Positions 26,608 through 35,530 of a stretch of 64,000 bases of DNA are shown here, one piece after another; the first letter of the stretch is position 1, and each line of letters starts with the position of its first letter. The notes under the pieces were generated by a model. The model made no database searches. It saw only the letters and a list, made by a program, of their open reading frames with translations, and was not told the origin of the DNA. The position numbers and the translations under genes were made by a program. Source of the stretch: Paraflavitalea devenefica (GTDB lineage Bacteria; Bacteroidota; Bacteroidia; Chitinophagales; Chitinophagaceae); contig NZ_JAARML010000005.1 in assembly GCF_011759375.1 (NCBI RefSeq), positions 62,001 to 126,000 on the forward strand, given 5' to 3'.

Positions 26608-27651
26608 ATGATGGAAAATAAAAAAATACAACCGGCTTACCTCGATGATAAGATCATCATCACCATGATCATCCTTAGCCTGGTGGCATTGATGGTCACC
26701 GCTTTCCGGTATAAGAGCTATGAACCCTGCCTGGCTTTCCATATCAAAGCGAAGGCTGAATACTACCGTACCGGAGAGCCCATCCGTTTTGAAACAGATG
26801 TCCGCAATGGACAGGAATTCCGTTGGGAGTTTGGCGACAATGAAGTGAGCCAGACCAATATATCTTCCGTGGTGCATACTTACGACGTGCCCGGGGAATA
26901 TACCATCACCCTTACGGTGAATGGAACATGCAGCGAATACAAAACCATCTACATCACCCGGGCGCCTAAACTGGAAAATCCATTGCTGCTGCCCACCTTT
27001 GTCTGTCCCCAGTCGGCAGAAGTAGGGATGCCCGTTACCTTTACTGATACCACGGCAGGTGCGCGTAGCTGGGAATGGCGTTTTGGCGAGACGGCTGCCA
27101 TAGATGCCACTTCCTCCACTGCCAGTTATGTATACAAAACTCCCGGACTGAAAACCATTGCCCTGGTCATCAATAACAATGTGCAGCAAATGGCTACCTG
27201 TAAAGTCTTTGTGAACGAAGCGGCACGGCCAAAGGACAACAATAACCGGCGCAACCGGCAGCCCGGCAATATCATCGTGATACCGGCCAAGCCTGTTACG
27301 CCCACCCTGAATGAACAGGCCAATGAACAACCAGCCATGAAAGAACCTCCCAAGCCAATGGGCGCCAGCATCAGCAAGCAGGACCTGGAAGGTAAGCTGC
27401 GCATGGTGGCCAGCAATTTCTTTAAGGCAGAAGGGTTTACCCCTTATCTCTGCAACAACCTGAATATACCGGTAAGCCTCAATGGAGAGGAGATCACTTT
27501 CGTTGAGTTCTGCAACAAGCTGAGCGCCCTTAAAGGCGAAAAGAAAATTAAAGAGCTCAACGTGCAGCAGATCAAGAGCAGTGAAACCAATTGCATCATC
27601 AGCCTGAATGTAAGCATGAAGCTGAAAAAAGGCTTCCTCGGCTTATTCTAA
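26608..27651 (+). CDS. Membrane-anchored PKD-domain protein, possible TssP
   Basis: This 347-residue protein has one N-terminal membrane helix (IIITMIILSLVALMVTAF). Two PKD-like domains follow: FRWEFGDNE...HTYDVPGEYTITLTV near residues 60-110, and SWEWRFGET...YVYKTPGLKTIALVI near 140-180. A Pro/Asn-rich linker and a C-terminal domain of about 90 residues close the protein. Its place after tssO and before clpV fits the subtype iii membrane protein TssP, which I cannot confirm by motif. PKD domains are extracytoplasmic, so the body should lie in the periplasm. Confidence 0.65.
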   Translation: MMENKKIQPAYLDDKIIITMIILSLVALMVTAFRYKSYEPCLAFHIKAKAEYYRTGEPIRFETDVRNGQEFRWEFGDNEVSQTNISSVVHTYDVPGEYTITLTVNGTCSEYKTIYITRAPKLENPLLLPTFVCPQSAEVGMPVTFTDTTAGARSWEWRFGETAAIDATSSTASYVYKTPGLKTIALVINNNVQQMATCKVFVNEAARPKDNNNRRNRQPGNIIVIPAKPVTPTLNEQANEQPAMKEPPKPMGASISKQDLEGKLRMVASNFFKAEGFTPYLCNNLNIPVSLNGEEITFVEFCNKLSALKGEKKIKELNVQQIKSSETNCIISLNVSMKLKKGFLGLF

Positions 27652-27661
27652 AATATATTTT

Positions 27662-30133
27662 ATGACAGAACAATTGAGCGGCATTCACTTATCAGAAACC
27701 ACCAAACGTGTAAGCCATATAGCGCAGGCGCTGGCGCGCGAGAACATGCACCCACGCATTGGAACGCCGCACTTGTTGAAAGCCCTGGTGCACAAAGAAG
27801 CCGGACTACAGCCTTTATTAAAACAACTACAGAAGGATATTTATTACATGGAAGAATGGGCCGATGTGCGGCTGGAATCACTGCCCAAAGCTACCCGGCT
27901 GGATGATGTGCTCAGCAGCGACGAGCAGGTGAAAGCCGTGATGGATGAGGCCGATATCATCCGGCTCATGACCGGTAAGGACCAGGTAGAGCCCCTGCAT
28001 ATACTGGCAGCACTCAGCACGCCCGGTGTAGGCTTCAGTTATGAACAACTGAAGACCTTTCCCCTCCAGCGGCAGGAACTGGTAACGCAGGCTGTGCAGG
28101 AAGATCCCTTACAGAAAAAAAATGGTGCATCATCTCCTGATCAATCAAACGAAGCATTTAGTCAGCAGGCATTATTAAAATACTGCGTACACAAAAATAT
28201 CCGGGCGCGTGAAGGAAAGACAGACCCTATTGTAGGCCGGGATAAAGAGATCAGGGCTATGGCAGAGATACTGAGCCGGCGCTCCAAGCCCAATGTATTG
28301 ATCATTGGCGATCCGGGGGTAGGGAAGTCGGCATTGGTGGATGGATTTACACAGTCTATTGAACAACGTAAGGTGCCTGCCTTCCTGGAACAGGCACAGG
28401 TGTTTGAACTGGACAATGGTGCGCTTGCGGCAGGCGCTTCTTATAAAGGAGAGGTGGAAGAACGTCTGAAAAGTATTATCCGCGAGATCAAGCAGTTTGA
28501 TAAAGCCATCCTTTTTATTGATGAGATGCATGTGCTCATGGATAAACAGGGTGCTATGGCGGGTGCTGCCAACCTGCTGAAGCCTGAGCTGGCACGTGGG
28601 GAAATTACCGTCATCGGCGCCACCACGCCCGAAGAGTACCGCAAATACATTGAGAAAGATGAAGCCCTGGCCCGCCGCTTTGATGTCATCAAAGTAGAAG
28701 AACCGGATGCGGCTGTTGCTTACAGGATGATGAAGATCATCATGCCGCGCTATGAACAGCACCACCAGATACAGGTAGACAACCATACCCTGCACGAAAC
28801 CATCCGCCTGGCCAAGCGTTATGTCAAAGACCGCCGTTTGCCGGATGCTGCGATAGACCTGGCCGATCATGCCATGGCTGCCTTACGGTTGACCCGCGAT
28901 ACCGGCGCCAAAGCTGTGCAGGAGATGAAAGCCCTGTTTGAGGAATGGCAACAGCCGGGCAACCAGCATACAAAGGAAGACTGGCAATGGCATTACCAGC
29001 AGCTCAGCCAGCGGCTCAGCCCTGTACTATGGGCGGCTGTACCGCCTGCCGCTGGTCCTCTGGAGCACATGGACCCCGACGCCTGGATCGTTTACCTGCA
29101 AACAATATATGTATTGCTGGAAGAGGCTGCGGCGGATGACAGGTTATTGTTAAGCAATGCCGATGTGGCAGCCATCGTGGCTTACCGAACAGGTATTCCC
29201 ATTGGCAAGGTGCAGGCGCAGGAGCAGGACCGGTTACTGAAAATGGATACCATTCTCCGGCAACGGGTCATCGGGCAGGACCATGCGATCCGTTCCATCA
29301 GTGAAGCGATCCTCGAATCAAGGGCTGGCCTGGGGAAACCCGGACAACCATTAGGTTCTTTCTTTTTCCTCGGGCCTACCGGCACCGGTAAAACGGAGCT
29401 GGCCAAAGCGCTGGCCGATTTTCTTTTCCAGGATGAAAGCGCCATGATCCGGTTCGATATGTCGGAGTTCAAGGAAGAACATGCTGCCGCCTTACTCTAT
29501 GGCGCGCCGCCCGGCTACGTAGGATATGAAGAGGGAGGCTTGCTGATCAATAAGATACGCCAGCAGCCTTATTCCGTGGTGTTGTTTGATGAAATTGAAA
29601 AAGCGCATAAATCAGTATTCGATATTTTCCTGCAGATCATGGATGAAGGCAAGCTGCACGACAAACTGGGGAAGGAGGGCGACTTCTCTAATGCGCTGGT
29701 GTTGTTTACCTCCAATATCGGCAGCCAGTTTGTGGTGGATGCATTTAACAGGAATGAGATACCTGATTCCGGGAAACTGATGGAGATCATGAGCCAGCAT
29801 TTCCGGCCTGAGTTCCTGGGTCGCCTGACAGAAATTCTGCCTTTTGCACCCATGACCACGGCGATGGTACGGAACATACTGGATATTCAATTACGGGGGC
29901 TGCATGCTTTATTAGAAAAACAAGGCATTCGTTTGTCCCTGACAGAGAATGCCAAAGAGCAATTGGCGAAGATGGGTTATGCGCCCCAATATGGGGCGCG
30001 GCCATTGTCGGGCGTCATACGGAACCAGTTGCGGCGGCCGCTGTCGCGCATGATCATCAGTGGGGAAACGCCCCCGGCATCAGGATGGACATTGGACGCA
30101 GACGCCGCAGGCAAACTGGTGTGGATAAAATGA
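27662..30133 (+). CDS. tssH: T6SS sheath-recycling ATPase ClpV (TssH)
   Basis: This 823-residue AAA+ disaggregase has an N-terminal Clp-N domain (LSETTKRVSHIAQALARE). The first ATPase module has Walker A GDPGVGKS at residues 216-223 and Walker B ILFIDEMHVL. The second has Walker A GPTGTGKT at 571-578 and Walker B VVLFDEIEKA. The D2-small domain ends the protein (YAPQYGARPLSGVIRNQLRRPL). ClpV disassembles the contracted TssB/C sheath. It is shorter than ClpB in the middle coiled coil and lies 10 bp after the PKD gene and directly upstream of tssB/tssC, which decides ClpV over housekeeping ClpB. Confidence 0.92.
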   Translation: MTEQLSGIHLSETTKRVSHIAQALARENMHPRIGTPHLLKALVHKEAGLQPLLKQLQKDIYYMEEWADVRLESLPKATRLDDVLSSDEQVKAVMDEADIIRLMTGKDQVEPLHILAALSTPGVGFSYEQLKTFPLQRQELVTQAVQEDPLQKKNGASSPDQSNEAFSQQALLKYCVHKNIRAREGKTDPIVGRDKEIRAMAEILSRRSKPNVLIIGDPGVGKSALVDGFTQSIEQRKVPAFLEQAQVFELDNGALAAGASYKGEVEERLKSIIREIKQFDKAILFIDEMHVLMDKQGAMAGAANLLKPELARGEITVIGATTPEEYRKYIEKDEALARRFDVIKVEEPDAAVAYRMMKIIMPRYEQHHQIQVDNHTLHETIRLAKRYVKDRRLPDAAIDLADHAMAALRLTRDTGAKAVQEMKALFEEWQQPGNQHTKEDWQWHYQQLSQRLSPVLWAAVPPAAGPLEHMDPDAWIVYLQTIYVLLEEAAADDRLLLSNADVAAIVAYRTGIPIGKVQAQEQDRLLKMDTILRQRVIGQDHAIRSISEAILESRAGLGKPGQPLGSFFFLGPTGTGKTELAKALADFLFQDESAMIRFDMSEFKEEHAAALLYGAPPGYVGYEEGGLLINKIRQQPYSVVLFDEIEKAHKSVFDIFLQIMDEGKLHDKLGKEGDFSNALVLFTSNIGSQFVVDAFNRNEIPDSGKLMEIMSQHFRPEFLGRLTEILPFAPMTTAMVRNILDIQLRGLHALLEKQGIRLSLTENAKEQLAKMGYAPQYGARPLSGVIRNQLRRPLSRMIISGETPPASGWTLDADAAGKLVWIK

Positions 30134-30145
30134 CACACCAACATC

Positions 30146-30182
30146 ACACGCTGCGGAGAAACGATTAATTTCCCCGCAGTGT
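30146..30182. terminator. Hairpin after clpV
   Basis: Inverted arms ACACGCTGCGGAGA and TCCCCGCAGTGT lie about 12 bp after the clpV stop. No T-tract follows, so it may attenuate or stabilise rather than terminate. Confidence 0.35.
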
Positions 30183-30332
30183 CTCCCGGAGGGGACGCTG
30201 CGGATTAGGAAGAGGAGTAAATACAACGTTAACTCCATGTAAACTTTTTGATGAACAAGGGTATGTGGGGATTTTTTACTAATTTACTTGTGCAACGCCG
30301 TTATTTTAATTTTTAGGAATAGTATTTGCGTT

Positions 30333-30340
30333 TATTTTTG
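30333..30340 (+). promoter_or_regulatory. Candidate -7 element for tssB
   Basis: TATTTTTG matches the Bacteroidota -7 consensus TAnnTTTG in the gap before tssB. No clear -33 TTTG is seen at standard spacing. The implied leader is about 110 nt. Confidence 0.4.
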
Positions 30341-30457
30341 TTTTAAGCAACCCCGTTAGTTTTTCCCCTAAACAAGTAAGGTCAGCAATTAGCAGCAGTA
30401 CATCATGCCTATGGTGTATGAAGGCTGTATTTTACCATATACGTAAAACGATAAACT

Positions 30458-30910
30458 ATGTCTATTGAACCTTATGGAATAGGTGGCACCGAGGTGAAAA
30501 CCGACGCCTATGAAGCCTTTGCAGATATTCCACAGAACCGTGTATTGCTGGCCGAGAAGCTGACACACGAGCCACCCGTGAAACCGGATATCGTGGAAGG
30601 ACTCACCAGCATTGATGATGCCTTTGAGCACTACAAGCCGAAAGTGGACATCACCTTTGAAACAGAAGAAGGTGCCATGCGCAAAGAGACCCTGCACTTT
30701 AAAGGGCTGGCCGATTTTGGTGTTAAAGGCATTGTGGCCCAAAGTGAATACCTCGGTGATGTGAATATGAAGCAGTTGCAATACCAGAAGATCATCCGCC
30801 AACTGAAATCGAATAAGCTGCTGAAGCAGGCGCTGGCAGGTGAAGAAAGCAGGGAGCACCTCATCAAGGCACTGCAGGCGCTGGTAGAAGAGCTGGAAAC
30901 AGCCAGGTAG
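30458..30910 (+). CDS. tssB: T6SS contractile sheath small subunit TssB (VipA)
   Basis: This 150-residue protein includes EKLTHEPPVKPDIVEGLTSI and LHFKGLADFGVKGIVAQSEYL. The latter is the equivalent of the conserved L-x-F-x-x-[LM]-x-D-F-x-P strand of VipA, with the C-terminal helix LKQALAGEESREHLIKAL. It pairs with TssC to form the sheath that ClpV recycles. It lies 55 bp before tssC. Confidence 0.93.
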   Translation: MSIEPYGIGGTEVKTDAYEAFADIPQNRVLLAEKLTHEPPVKPDIVEGLTSIDDAFEHYKPKVDITFETEEGAMRKETLHFKGLADFGVKGIVAQSEYLGDVNMKQLQYQKIIRQLKSNKLLKQALAGEESREHLIKALQALVEELETAR

Positions 30911-30965
30911 TTATCGCCGGTAACTAATCATTGTAAAACCATCCAACCACGTATACCTTATTATT

Positions 30966-32360
30966 ATGAGTACAAAACTTACCAATGCTACGGTGCCGCA
31001 GGAAGACATTGCTGTGCAGGAAACATTGAGCCCCGTACGTCAGTCCGCCGAACAATTAGAAAGAAGTGTGCAGGGATTGGCTAAATATGGCGGCTTCGAC
31101 CTGCTGGAATCAGCCATAGATGCCGTGCAGAACATCAACCCGGAAAGAAAAGCACGCAAAAAAATATTCCTCGAAGAGAACGCCAAAAAAGAAGAAAGGG
31201 CTGCCCTGAAAAAAACACTCCAGCTATGGCTGGAAGTGCTCAAAAGCTCCAAAGACATTACTGATATGGTGCACACCTGTGAAGAGCGTTCCGCACAGGC
31301 CAGCCAGGTATTAAAGAAAAACCTGAAAACGGCCATCCAGGAAACAGCACAACTGGAAAGGTCCTACCGCTCCCTGGCGCTCTTCTTTAAAAATACAGAA
31401 AGCCTCAAAATAAAGAACATCTCCATCATCAATGTAGAGCCGGAACAACTGAAGGACCTGGACAATACCCGGTTCATTGATTCCATCCGTACAGAGCTGC
31501 TGGAGAATTATGACCGCCTCGATCTGCGTAATAACTATAGTATATTGGTATTGCCCGGCTACCTCGGCAGCAACAAAGTAGTAGAAAAATGGGCCAAGAT
31601 CGCTTATGAAAGCAAGGTGATGCTGGTCACCGATTTTGAGAACCTGGATACGCCCGATGATGTAATGGAACTGTTTGAGGCAGCCAACCTCACCAGCGGC
31701 GATCCTTACCGCTCCAATGTGATCATGACCTGCAACTGGCTGGTAGGCCGTGGTAAATTTGATGAAGTTGATGAAGCAGAAGACCTCTTTGTGCCACCGG
31801 CGGCCGCACTGGCAGGCAAGGTATATACCACCCTCATGTCGCAGGTAACGGCCGGTAAAAAATTCGGCGGTATCAATGAAGTGGATGGCGTCCGTTTCGA
31901 CCTGAAGAAAAGCGAAATAGCCGGACTGGAAAAGCTGGGGCTTATTCCCATGGTAAAAGAATACGGTAAAGTAATGGCATTCTCTGCCAAGACCTTGTTT
32001 AATGGCGATAACCTTGGACTGCAGACTTATTCTGTAGTAAGGGTGTTTGACTACGTAACCAAGGTGATGATGGACTTCCTCAATCGCCGCACATTCGAAA
32101 ACTTCAATGCATCTACACGCAAAGAACTCAACGGACAAATTGTGAAATTCCTGGATGGCATAACCGGTCCCAGCAAACTGATCGAAGACTTTGCGATCAA
32201 ACGTTTTGAGCAGGACCCTGTTCAAAAAGACCGGATATACCTGGATATTCACCTGAAGCCTTATTTTCCTGCCAAAACCTTTTTGATCAAACTGGAAGGC
32301 CAGAAGGGTGATGATGCCGATAAGGCAGAATGGCAATCAACGTATGAGCAGAATAAATAG
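30966..32360 (+). CDS. tssC: T6SS contractile sheath large subunit TssC (VipB)
   Basis: This 464-residue protein has a charged, helical N-terminal part (residues 1-140). The sheath-core signature follows, with KIKNISIINVEPEQLKDLD, ANLTSGDPYRSNVIMTCNWLVG and a long conserved region to HLKPYFPAKTFLIKLEGQ, the usual C-terminal VipB strand region. The TssB/C heterodimer polymerises around the Hcp tube. A 180-bp gap precedes hcp. Confidence 0.93.
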   Translation: MSTKLTNATVPQEDIAVQETLSPVRQSAEQLERSVQGLAKYGGFDLLESAIDAVQNINPERKARKKIFLEENAKKEERAALKKTLQLWLEVLKSSKDITDMVHTCEERSAQASQVLKKNLKTAIQETAQLERSYRSLALFFKNTESLKIKNISIINVEPEQLKDLDNTRFIDSIRTELLENYDRLDLRNNYSILVLPGYLGSNKVVEKWAKIAYESKVMLVTDFENLDTPDDVMELFEAANLTSGDPYRSNVIMTCNWLVGRGKFDEVDEAEDLFVPPAAALAGKVYTTLMSQVTAGKKFGGINEVDGVRFDLKKSEIAGLEKLGLIPMVKEYGKVMAFSAKTLFNGDNLGLQTYSVVRVFDYVTKVMMDFLNRRTFENFNASTRKELNGQIVKFLDGITGPSKLIEDFAIKRFEQDPVQKDRIYLDIHLKPYFPAKTFLIKLEGQKGDDADKAEWQSTYEQNK

Positions 32361-32540
32361 GTTTCATTCTCTCCCCCTAAAACACGTTTAACGAAGACAT
32401 TAAGTTAAGCTCATTGCTGGAATAGGCGATGGTGCCTGGTTGTCTGCCTACAGCGGCAGGGGATCATGCATCGCTATTCCCCCAACACTGTTTTTTATTA
32501 TTTGGTCTTATACCTTTTTTAATTTTTAAAACCATTAAGT

Positions 32541-32930
32541 ATGTCTTTCAAGTCAAAACTCAAAGTGGCTGGCAAAGAAGTAAATGTGCTGGCCTGCAGC
32601 TATGCGCTGAAACAGGAAACCGACGCTACCGGGCGTCCTTCCTCCATTACCCGCGGCGGTAAGATCACCCTCACGATTGAATCCACCGGAGATACCAGCT
32701 TCTTCGAATGGATGACCAACAATTTCGAGCGTAAAGATGGGTCTATTGTTTTCAGCAAACGGGATACCGATGCTGCACAGAAAACACTGAATTTCACAGA
32801 AGGTTACCTGGTAGATTACAAGGAGAACTTTGATAGTACCGGCGATAGCCCCATTACTGAAACGTTTACCATTAGCGCCCAGACCATTGAAGTGGGAAGC
32901 GGTAAACACGTAAATGAATGGGTAAAATAA
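32541..32930 (+). CDS. tssD: T6SS tube protein Hcp (TssD), copy 1
   Basis: This 129-residue protein is of the Bacteroidota Hcp type: MSFKSKLKVAGKEVNVLACS, then GGKITLTIESTGDTSFFEWM and TLNFTEGYLVDYKENF. Hcp hexamers form the inner tube. It shares roughly one third identity by eye with the second copy 130 bp downstream, so they are diverged paralogs. The AT-rich 180-bp upstream gap likely carries its own leader. Confidence 0.9.
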   Translation: MSFKSKLKVAGKEVNVLACSYALKQETDATGRPSSITRGGKITLTIESTGDTSFFEWMTNNFERKDGSIVFSKRDTDAAQKTLNFTEGYLVDYKENFDSTGDSPITETFTISAQTIEVGSGKHVNEWVK

Positions 32931-32998
32931 AATATCCGTTGCAAAAGGGTGGGCAATTGCTTCACCCTTTTGCTGCTGAAGCACACGATCACATCGTC

Positions 32999-33022
32999 CC
33001 GGTTCGTGTCCTCACGAACCGG
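32999..33022. repeat. Palindromic repeat between the two hcp genes
   Basis: CCGGTTCGTG-tcct-CACGAACCGG is a perfect palindrome with the same core as the copy at 25234-25257 but changed, still pairing, outer bases. That compensatory pattern suggests that the structure matters. Confidence 0.7.
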
Positions 33023-33060
33023 AATGAGCAACGACACGATCACCAATTAATCTATTTTCC

Positions 33061-33450
33061 ATGTCATTCATAGCAAAATTAAAAGTAGACGGAGACGAGG
33101 TCAATGTACTGCATTGCGCTTTTCGCTTCTCACAGGCTACTGACGGCACCGGCAAGCCTACCGCCATACCGCAGGGCGGATCTGTGACCGTAGTGGTGGA
33201 AAGTAATGGCAGCACCGACCTGTTTGATTGGATGGTGAGCCCTACCCAAACCAAAAGCGGCACGATCACCTTCTACCGCCGGGATAATATGAGCAAATTA
33301 AAAACCCTGGAGTTTTCAGATGCCCATTGTGTGGACTACTATGAAACCTATGACCACAATACTGATAATCCCATGCAGGTACAGGTAACGTTGAGTGCCA
33401 AAGAAGTAAAAATGAATGAATCACAGTTCAAAAACAACTGGCCTGAATAA
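33061..33450 (+). CDS. tssD: T6SS tube protein Hcp (TssD), copy 2
   Basis: This 129-residue protein aligns along its length with copy 1: MSFIAKLKVDGDEVNVLHCA, then GGSVTVVVESNGSTDLFDWM and TLEFSDAHCVDYYETYD. The differences are spread throughout, so it is an old duplication or second type rather than a recent copy. It lies directly upstream of vgrG, so it may be the tube protein paired with this VgrG/RHS delivery set. Confidence 0.9.
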   Translation: MSFIAKLKVDGDEVNVLHCAFRFSQATDGTGKPTAIPQGGSVTVVVESNGSTDLFDWMVSPTQTKSGTITFYRRDNMSKLKTLEFSDAHCVDYYETYDHNTDNPMQVQVTLSAKEVKMNESQFKNNWPE

Positions 33451-33505
33451 GTCGCCAGCCTCTGGCTGGTGACGGGTATTTCAAAGCCTCCGGCTTTGGT
33501 CGAAT
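33451..33505. repeat. Bipartite REP-like element, copy 2
   Basis: A first hairpin, GCCAGCC-tct-GGCTGG, is followed by the linker gggTATTTC and a second hairpin AAAGCCTCCGGCTTT, then gGTCGAA. It shares the linker and CCTCCGG loop with the elements at 18321 and 35431 while the stems differ. Confidence 0.65.
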
Positions 33506-33609
33506 GTTGCCTTTTTCCGGGACATCACTGCCGGGACGTGAAGCAGGAGCATAGTACGTTCTTTTAAAAGATTGGTTCTCTTATAACCATAAACGACATA
33601 ACATTTTTT

Positions 33610-35427
33610 ATGGCACAACTCATCAGTAGTAACCTTAGTATTGCCGGTAATCCCATACGGCAAATAACCTCTTTTCAGCTAACCCAGCAGATATTTGATC
33701 ACCATTATTTCAGGCTGGTCTGCCCCGCCGAATCTATTGACGGGCTGGGCGGCAGCATGCTCCAGGCCTCGCGCAACCTCATAGGAGGTGTACTCCAGGC
33801 ATCCGTAACGCCTGTGGGCGCAGCAGGTACCTTACAGTTCAAAGGCATCGTAATGCAGGTAGAAGCCGACCGTTTCAGTGGCCATGCAGGCAATCTCATC
33901 ATCTCCGGTTGTAGTCCCACCATTATCTTAGACAGTGGCCCTCACTGTAAAAGCTGGACGAAAAAGGCCGTCAAAAACATTGTGCAGGATGTGCTCAAAC
34001 ACTTTCCGCAAAACCTGTTGCAGCCACAGGTAGCACCGCTCTATCCCGAAACACTGGCCTATACCGTACAGTATAAACAAACTGCCTGGCAGTTCCTGCA
34101 ATACATCTGTTCCACGTACGGCGAATGGCTCTTCTATGATGGAGAGCAACTGCATATAGGCCCTCCTCAGGCCGGTAGCGCCGCTTCTTTAACCTTCGGC
34201 AGCAGCCTCAGCCGCTTCAGTATGGCCCTGCAGGTGAATCCATCCAACAGTAAGATGATGGCTTATGATTACCTCAACCACGAAGTGTACGACAGTACGC
34301 CACAAAGCATAGAAAGCAAGGCGGGGCTGAATGAGCTGGGCAAGCACGTACTGCAGGCCAGTCAGGCAGTATACGCCTCCCAGCCCAAACTCTGGAACAA
34401 CCAGTTCTTCTCCAACAAGAAGCAGTTGGATGATGTGCTCAATATCAAGGCTGCCATGCAAAGCAGCAACAACGTGCGATTTGCCGGCAGCAGCGACCAT
34501 CCTGGTTTAAAACCAGGCGGCACCATCAGCGTACAGGGACGTAACCTGCTGAACCTGTCCAATGAAAATTATGGTGATTACCTCGTCCTTTCCATCAATC
34601 ATTACTTCGATGGACAGGGCAACTACAACAACGACTTTACGGCCATACCATCCGGGATCAAACTGCCGCCGCTTGGCAAACAGATGACGCCCTACAGCGA
34701 AACGCAAAGCGGCATGGTGACCGATAACCATGACCCCGATGGACTGGGCCGGGTAAAAGTAAAATTCCATTGGATGAATGGTGCGGAGAAAACGCCGTGG
34801 ATACGGGTTACCAGTCCGCATGGCGGTGGTGGCAAAGGGATGTTCTTCATTCCCGAAATAGGGGAGGAAGTTATTGTGGGTTTTGAAGGAGATAGTCCTA
34901 CCAAGCCCTATGTGGCAGGCACTGTGTACCATGGAAAGGCCAACAATACCTTCAGCAATGGCAGCAATGATGTGAAGGCGCTGCAAACACGCAGTGGCAA
35001 TAAGGTGGTGATGAATGATAAAGACGGGAGTGTTTTTGTGGAAGACAAGGATGGTAACAGCATGCTCATTGACGGGGCTGGTAACATTACGGTGAAATCC
35101 AACAAGACGGTGATGATAGATGCTGTGGATGAGATCACTTTCAAGACCAAAAAGATCACCATGTTGGCGGAGAATGAGATATACATGGAATCCAAAAAGT
35201 TCGACGGGCAGTTGTCTGAAACGGCGACCCTCTTTGGAAAGAATGAAATGAATGTGCAATCGAAGTCGGCCGTCAATGTGACCTCTGAAAATAAAGTAGA
35301 CATTGGTGGGCAAACGGAAGTGTCTGTGACGGGTACGGAGAAAGTGTTACTTTCTTCCACTGCTGTGCAGGTACAAAGCCAGGCCGATACCTGCATCGCC
35401 GCCGCTACCATCAAATTGAATTGTTGA
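33610..35427 (+). CDS. tssI: T6SS spike protein VgrG (TssI)
   Basis: This 605-residue protein has a gp27-like N-terminal part (residues 1-350, e.g. YICSTYGEWLFYDGEQL). The gp5-like OB domain follows (VTDNHDPDGLGRVKVKFHW...IPEIGEEVIVGFEGDSPTKPYVAGTVYHGK), then a beta-helix spike of repeating strands (DKDGSVFVEDKDGNSMLIDG through the final QADTCIAAATIKLN). No C-terminal effector extension is present, so cargo is probably carried on the PAAR-like/RHS protein encoded two genes on. It follows hcp copy 2 with a REP element between. Confidence 0.93.
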   Translation: MAQLISSNLSIAGNPIRQITSFQLTQQIFDHHYFRLVCPAESIDGLGGSMLQASRNLIGGVLQASVTPVGAAGTLQFKGIVMQVEADRFSGHAGNLIISGCSPTIILDSGPHCKSWTKKAVKNIVQDVLKHFPQNLLQPQVAPLYPETLAYTVQYKQTAWQFLQYICSTYGEWLFYDGEQLHIGPPQAGSAASLTFGSSLSRFSMALQVNPSNSKMMAYDYLNHEVYDSTPQSIESKAGLNELGKHVLQASQAVYASQPKLWNNQFFSNKKQLDDVLNIKAAMQSSNNVRFAGSSDHPGLKPGGTISVQGRNLLNLSNENYGDYLVLSINHYFDGQGNYNNDFTAIPSGIKLPPLGKQMTPYSETQSGMVTDNHDPDGLGRVKVKFHWMNGAEKTPWIRVTSPHGGGGKGMFFIPEIGEEVIVGFEGDSPTKPYVAGTVYHGKANNTFSNGSNDVKALQTRSGNKVVMNDKDGSVFVEDKDGNSMLIDGAGNITVKSNKTVMIDAVDEITFKTKKITMLAENEIYMESKKFDGQLSETATLFGKNEMNVQSKSAVNVTSENKVDIGGQTEVSVTGTEKVLLSSTAVQVQSQADTCIAAATIKLNC

Positions 35428-35430
35428 TGT

Positions 35431-35492
35431 CAGTCGCTCTGCGAGACTTGCAGTCTCGCAGTCCTATTTCAGGGCCTCCGGCCCTATCGAAG
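35431..35492. repeat. Bipartite REP-like element, copy 3
   Basis: Hairpin 1 is ctgcgagac-TTGCA-gtctcgcag, then tccTATTTC, then hairpin 2 agggcctccggccct and aTCGAAG. It is the most complete of the three copies, placed just after vgrG. Confidence 0.7.
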
Positions 35493-35530
35493 TAAAAGCC
35501 TAACTAACCTTATCATAAATGAATTAAACA

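Larger units (their letters stand above)
30134..30457. other. 324-bp gap between clpV and tssB with hairpins and promoter
   Basis: Near the clpV end lies a hairpin (ACACGCTGCGGAGA...TCCCCGCAGTGT, 30146-30182) and a second GGGACGCTGCGG half-site. Further on the sequence becomes AT-rich with a promoter-like TATTTTTG. No gene is seen. The gap suggests tssB onward forms a second transcription unit. Confidence 0.55.
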
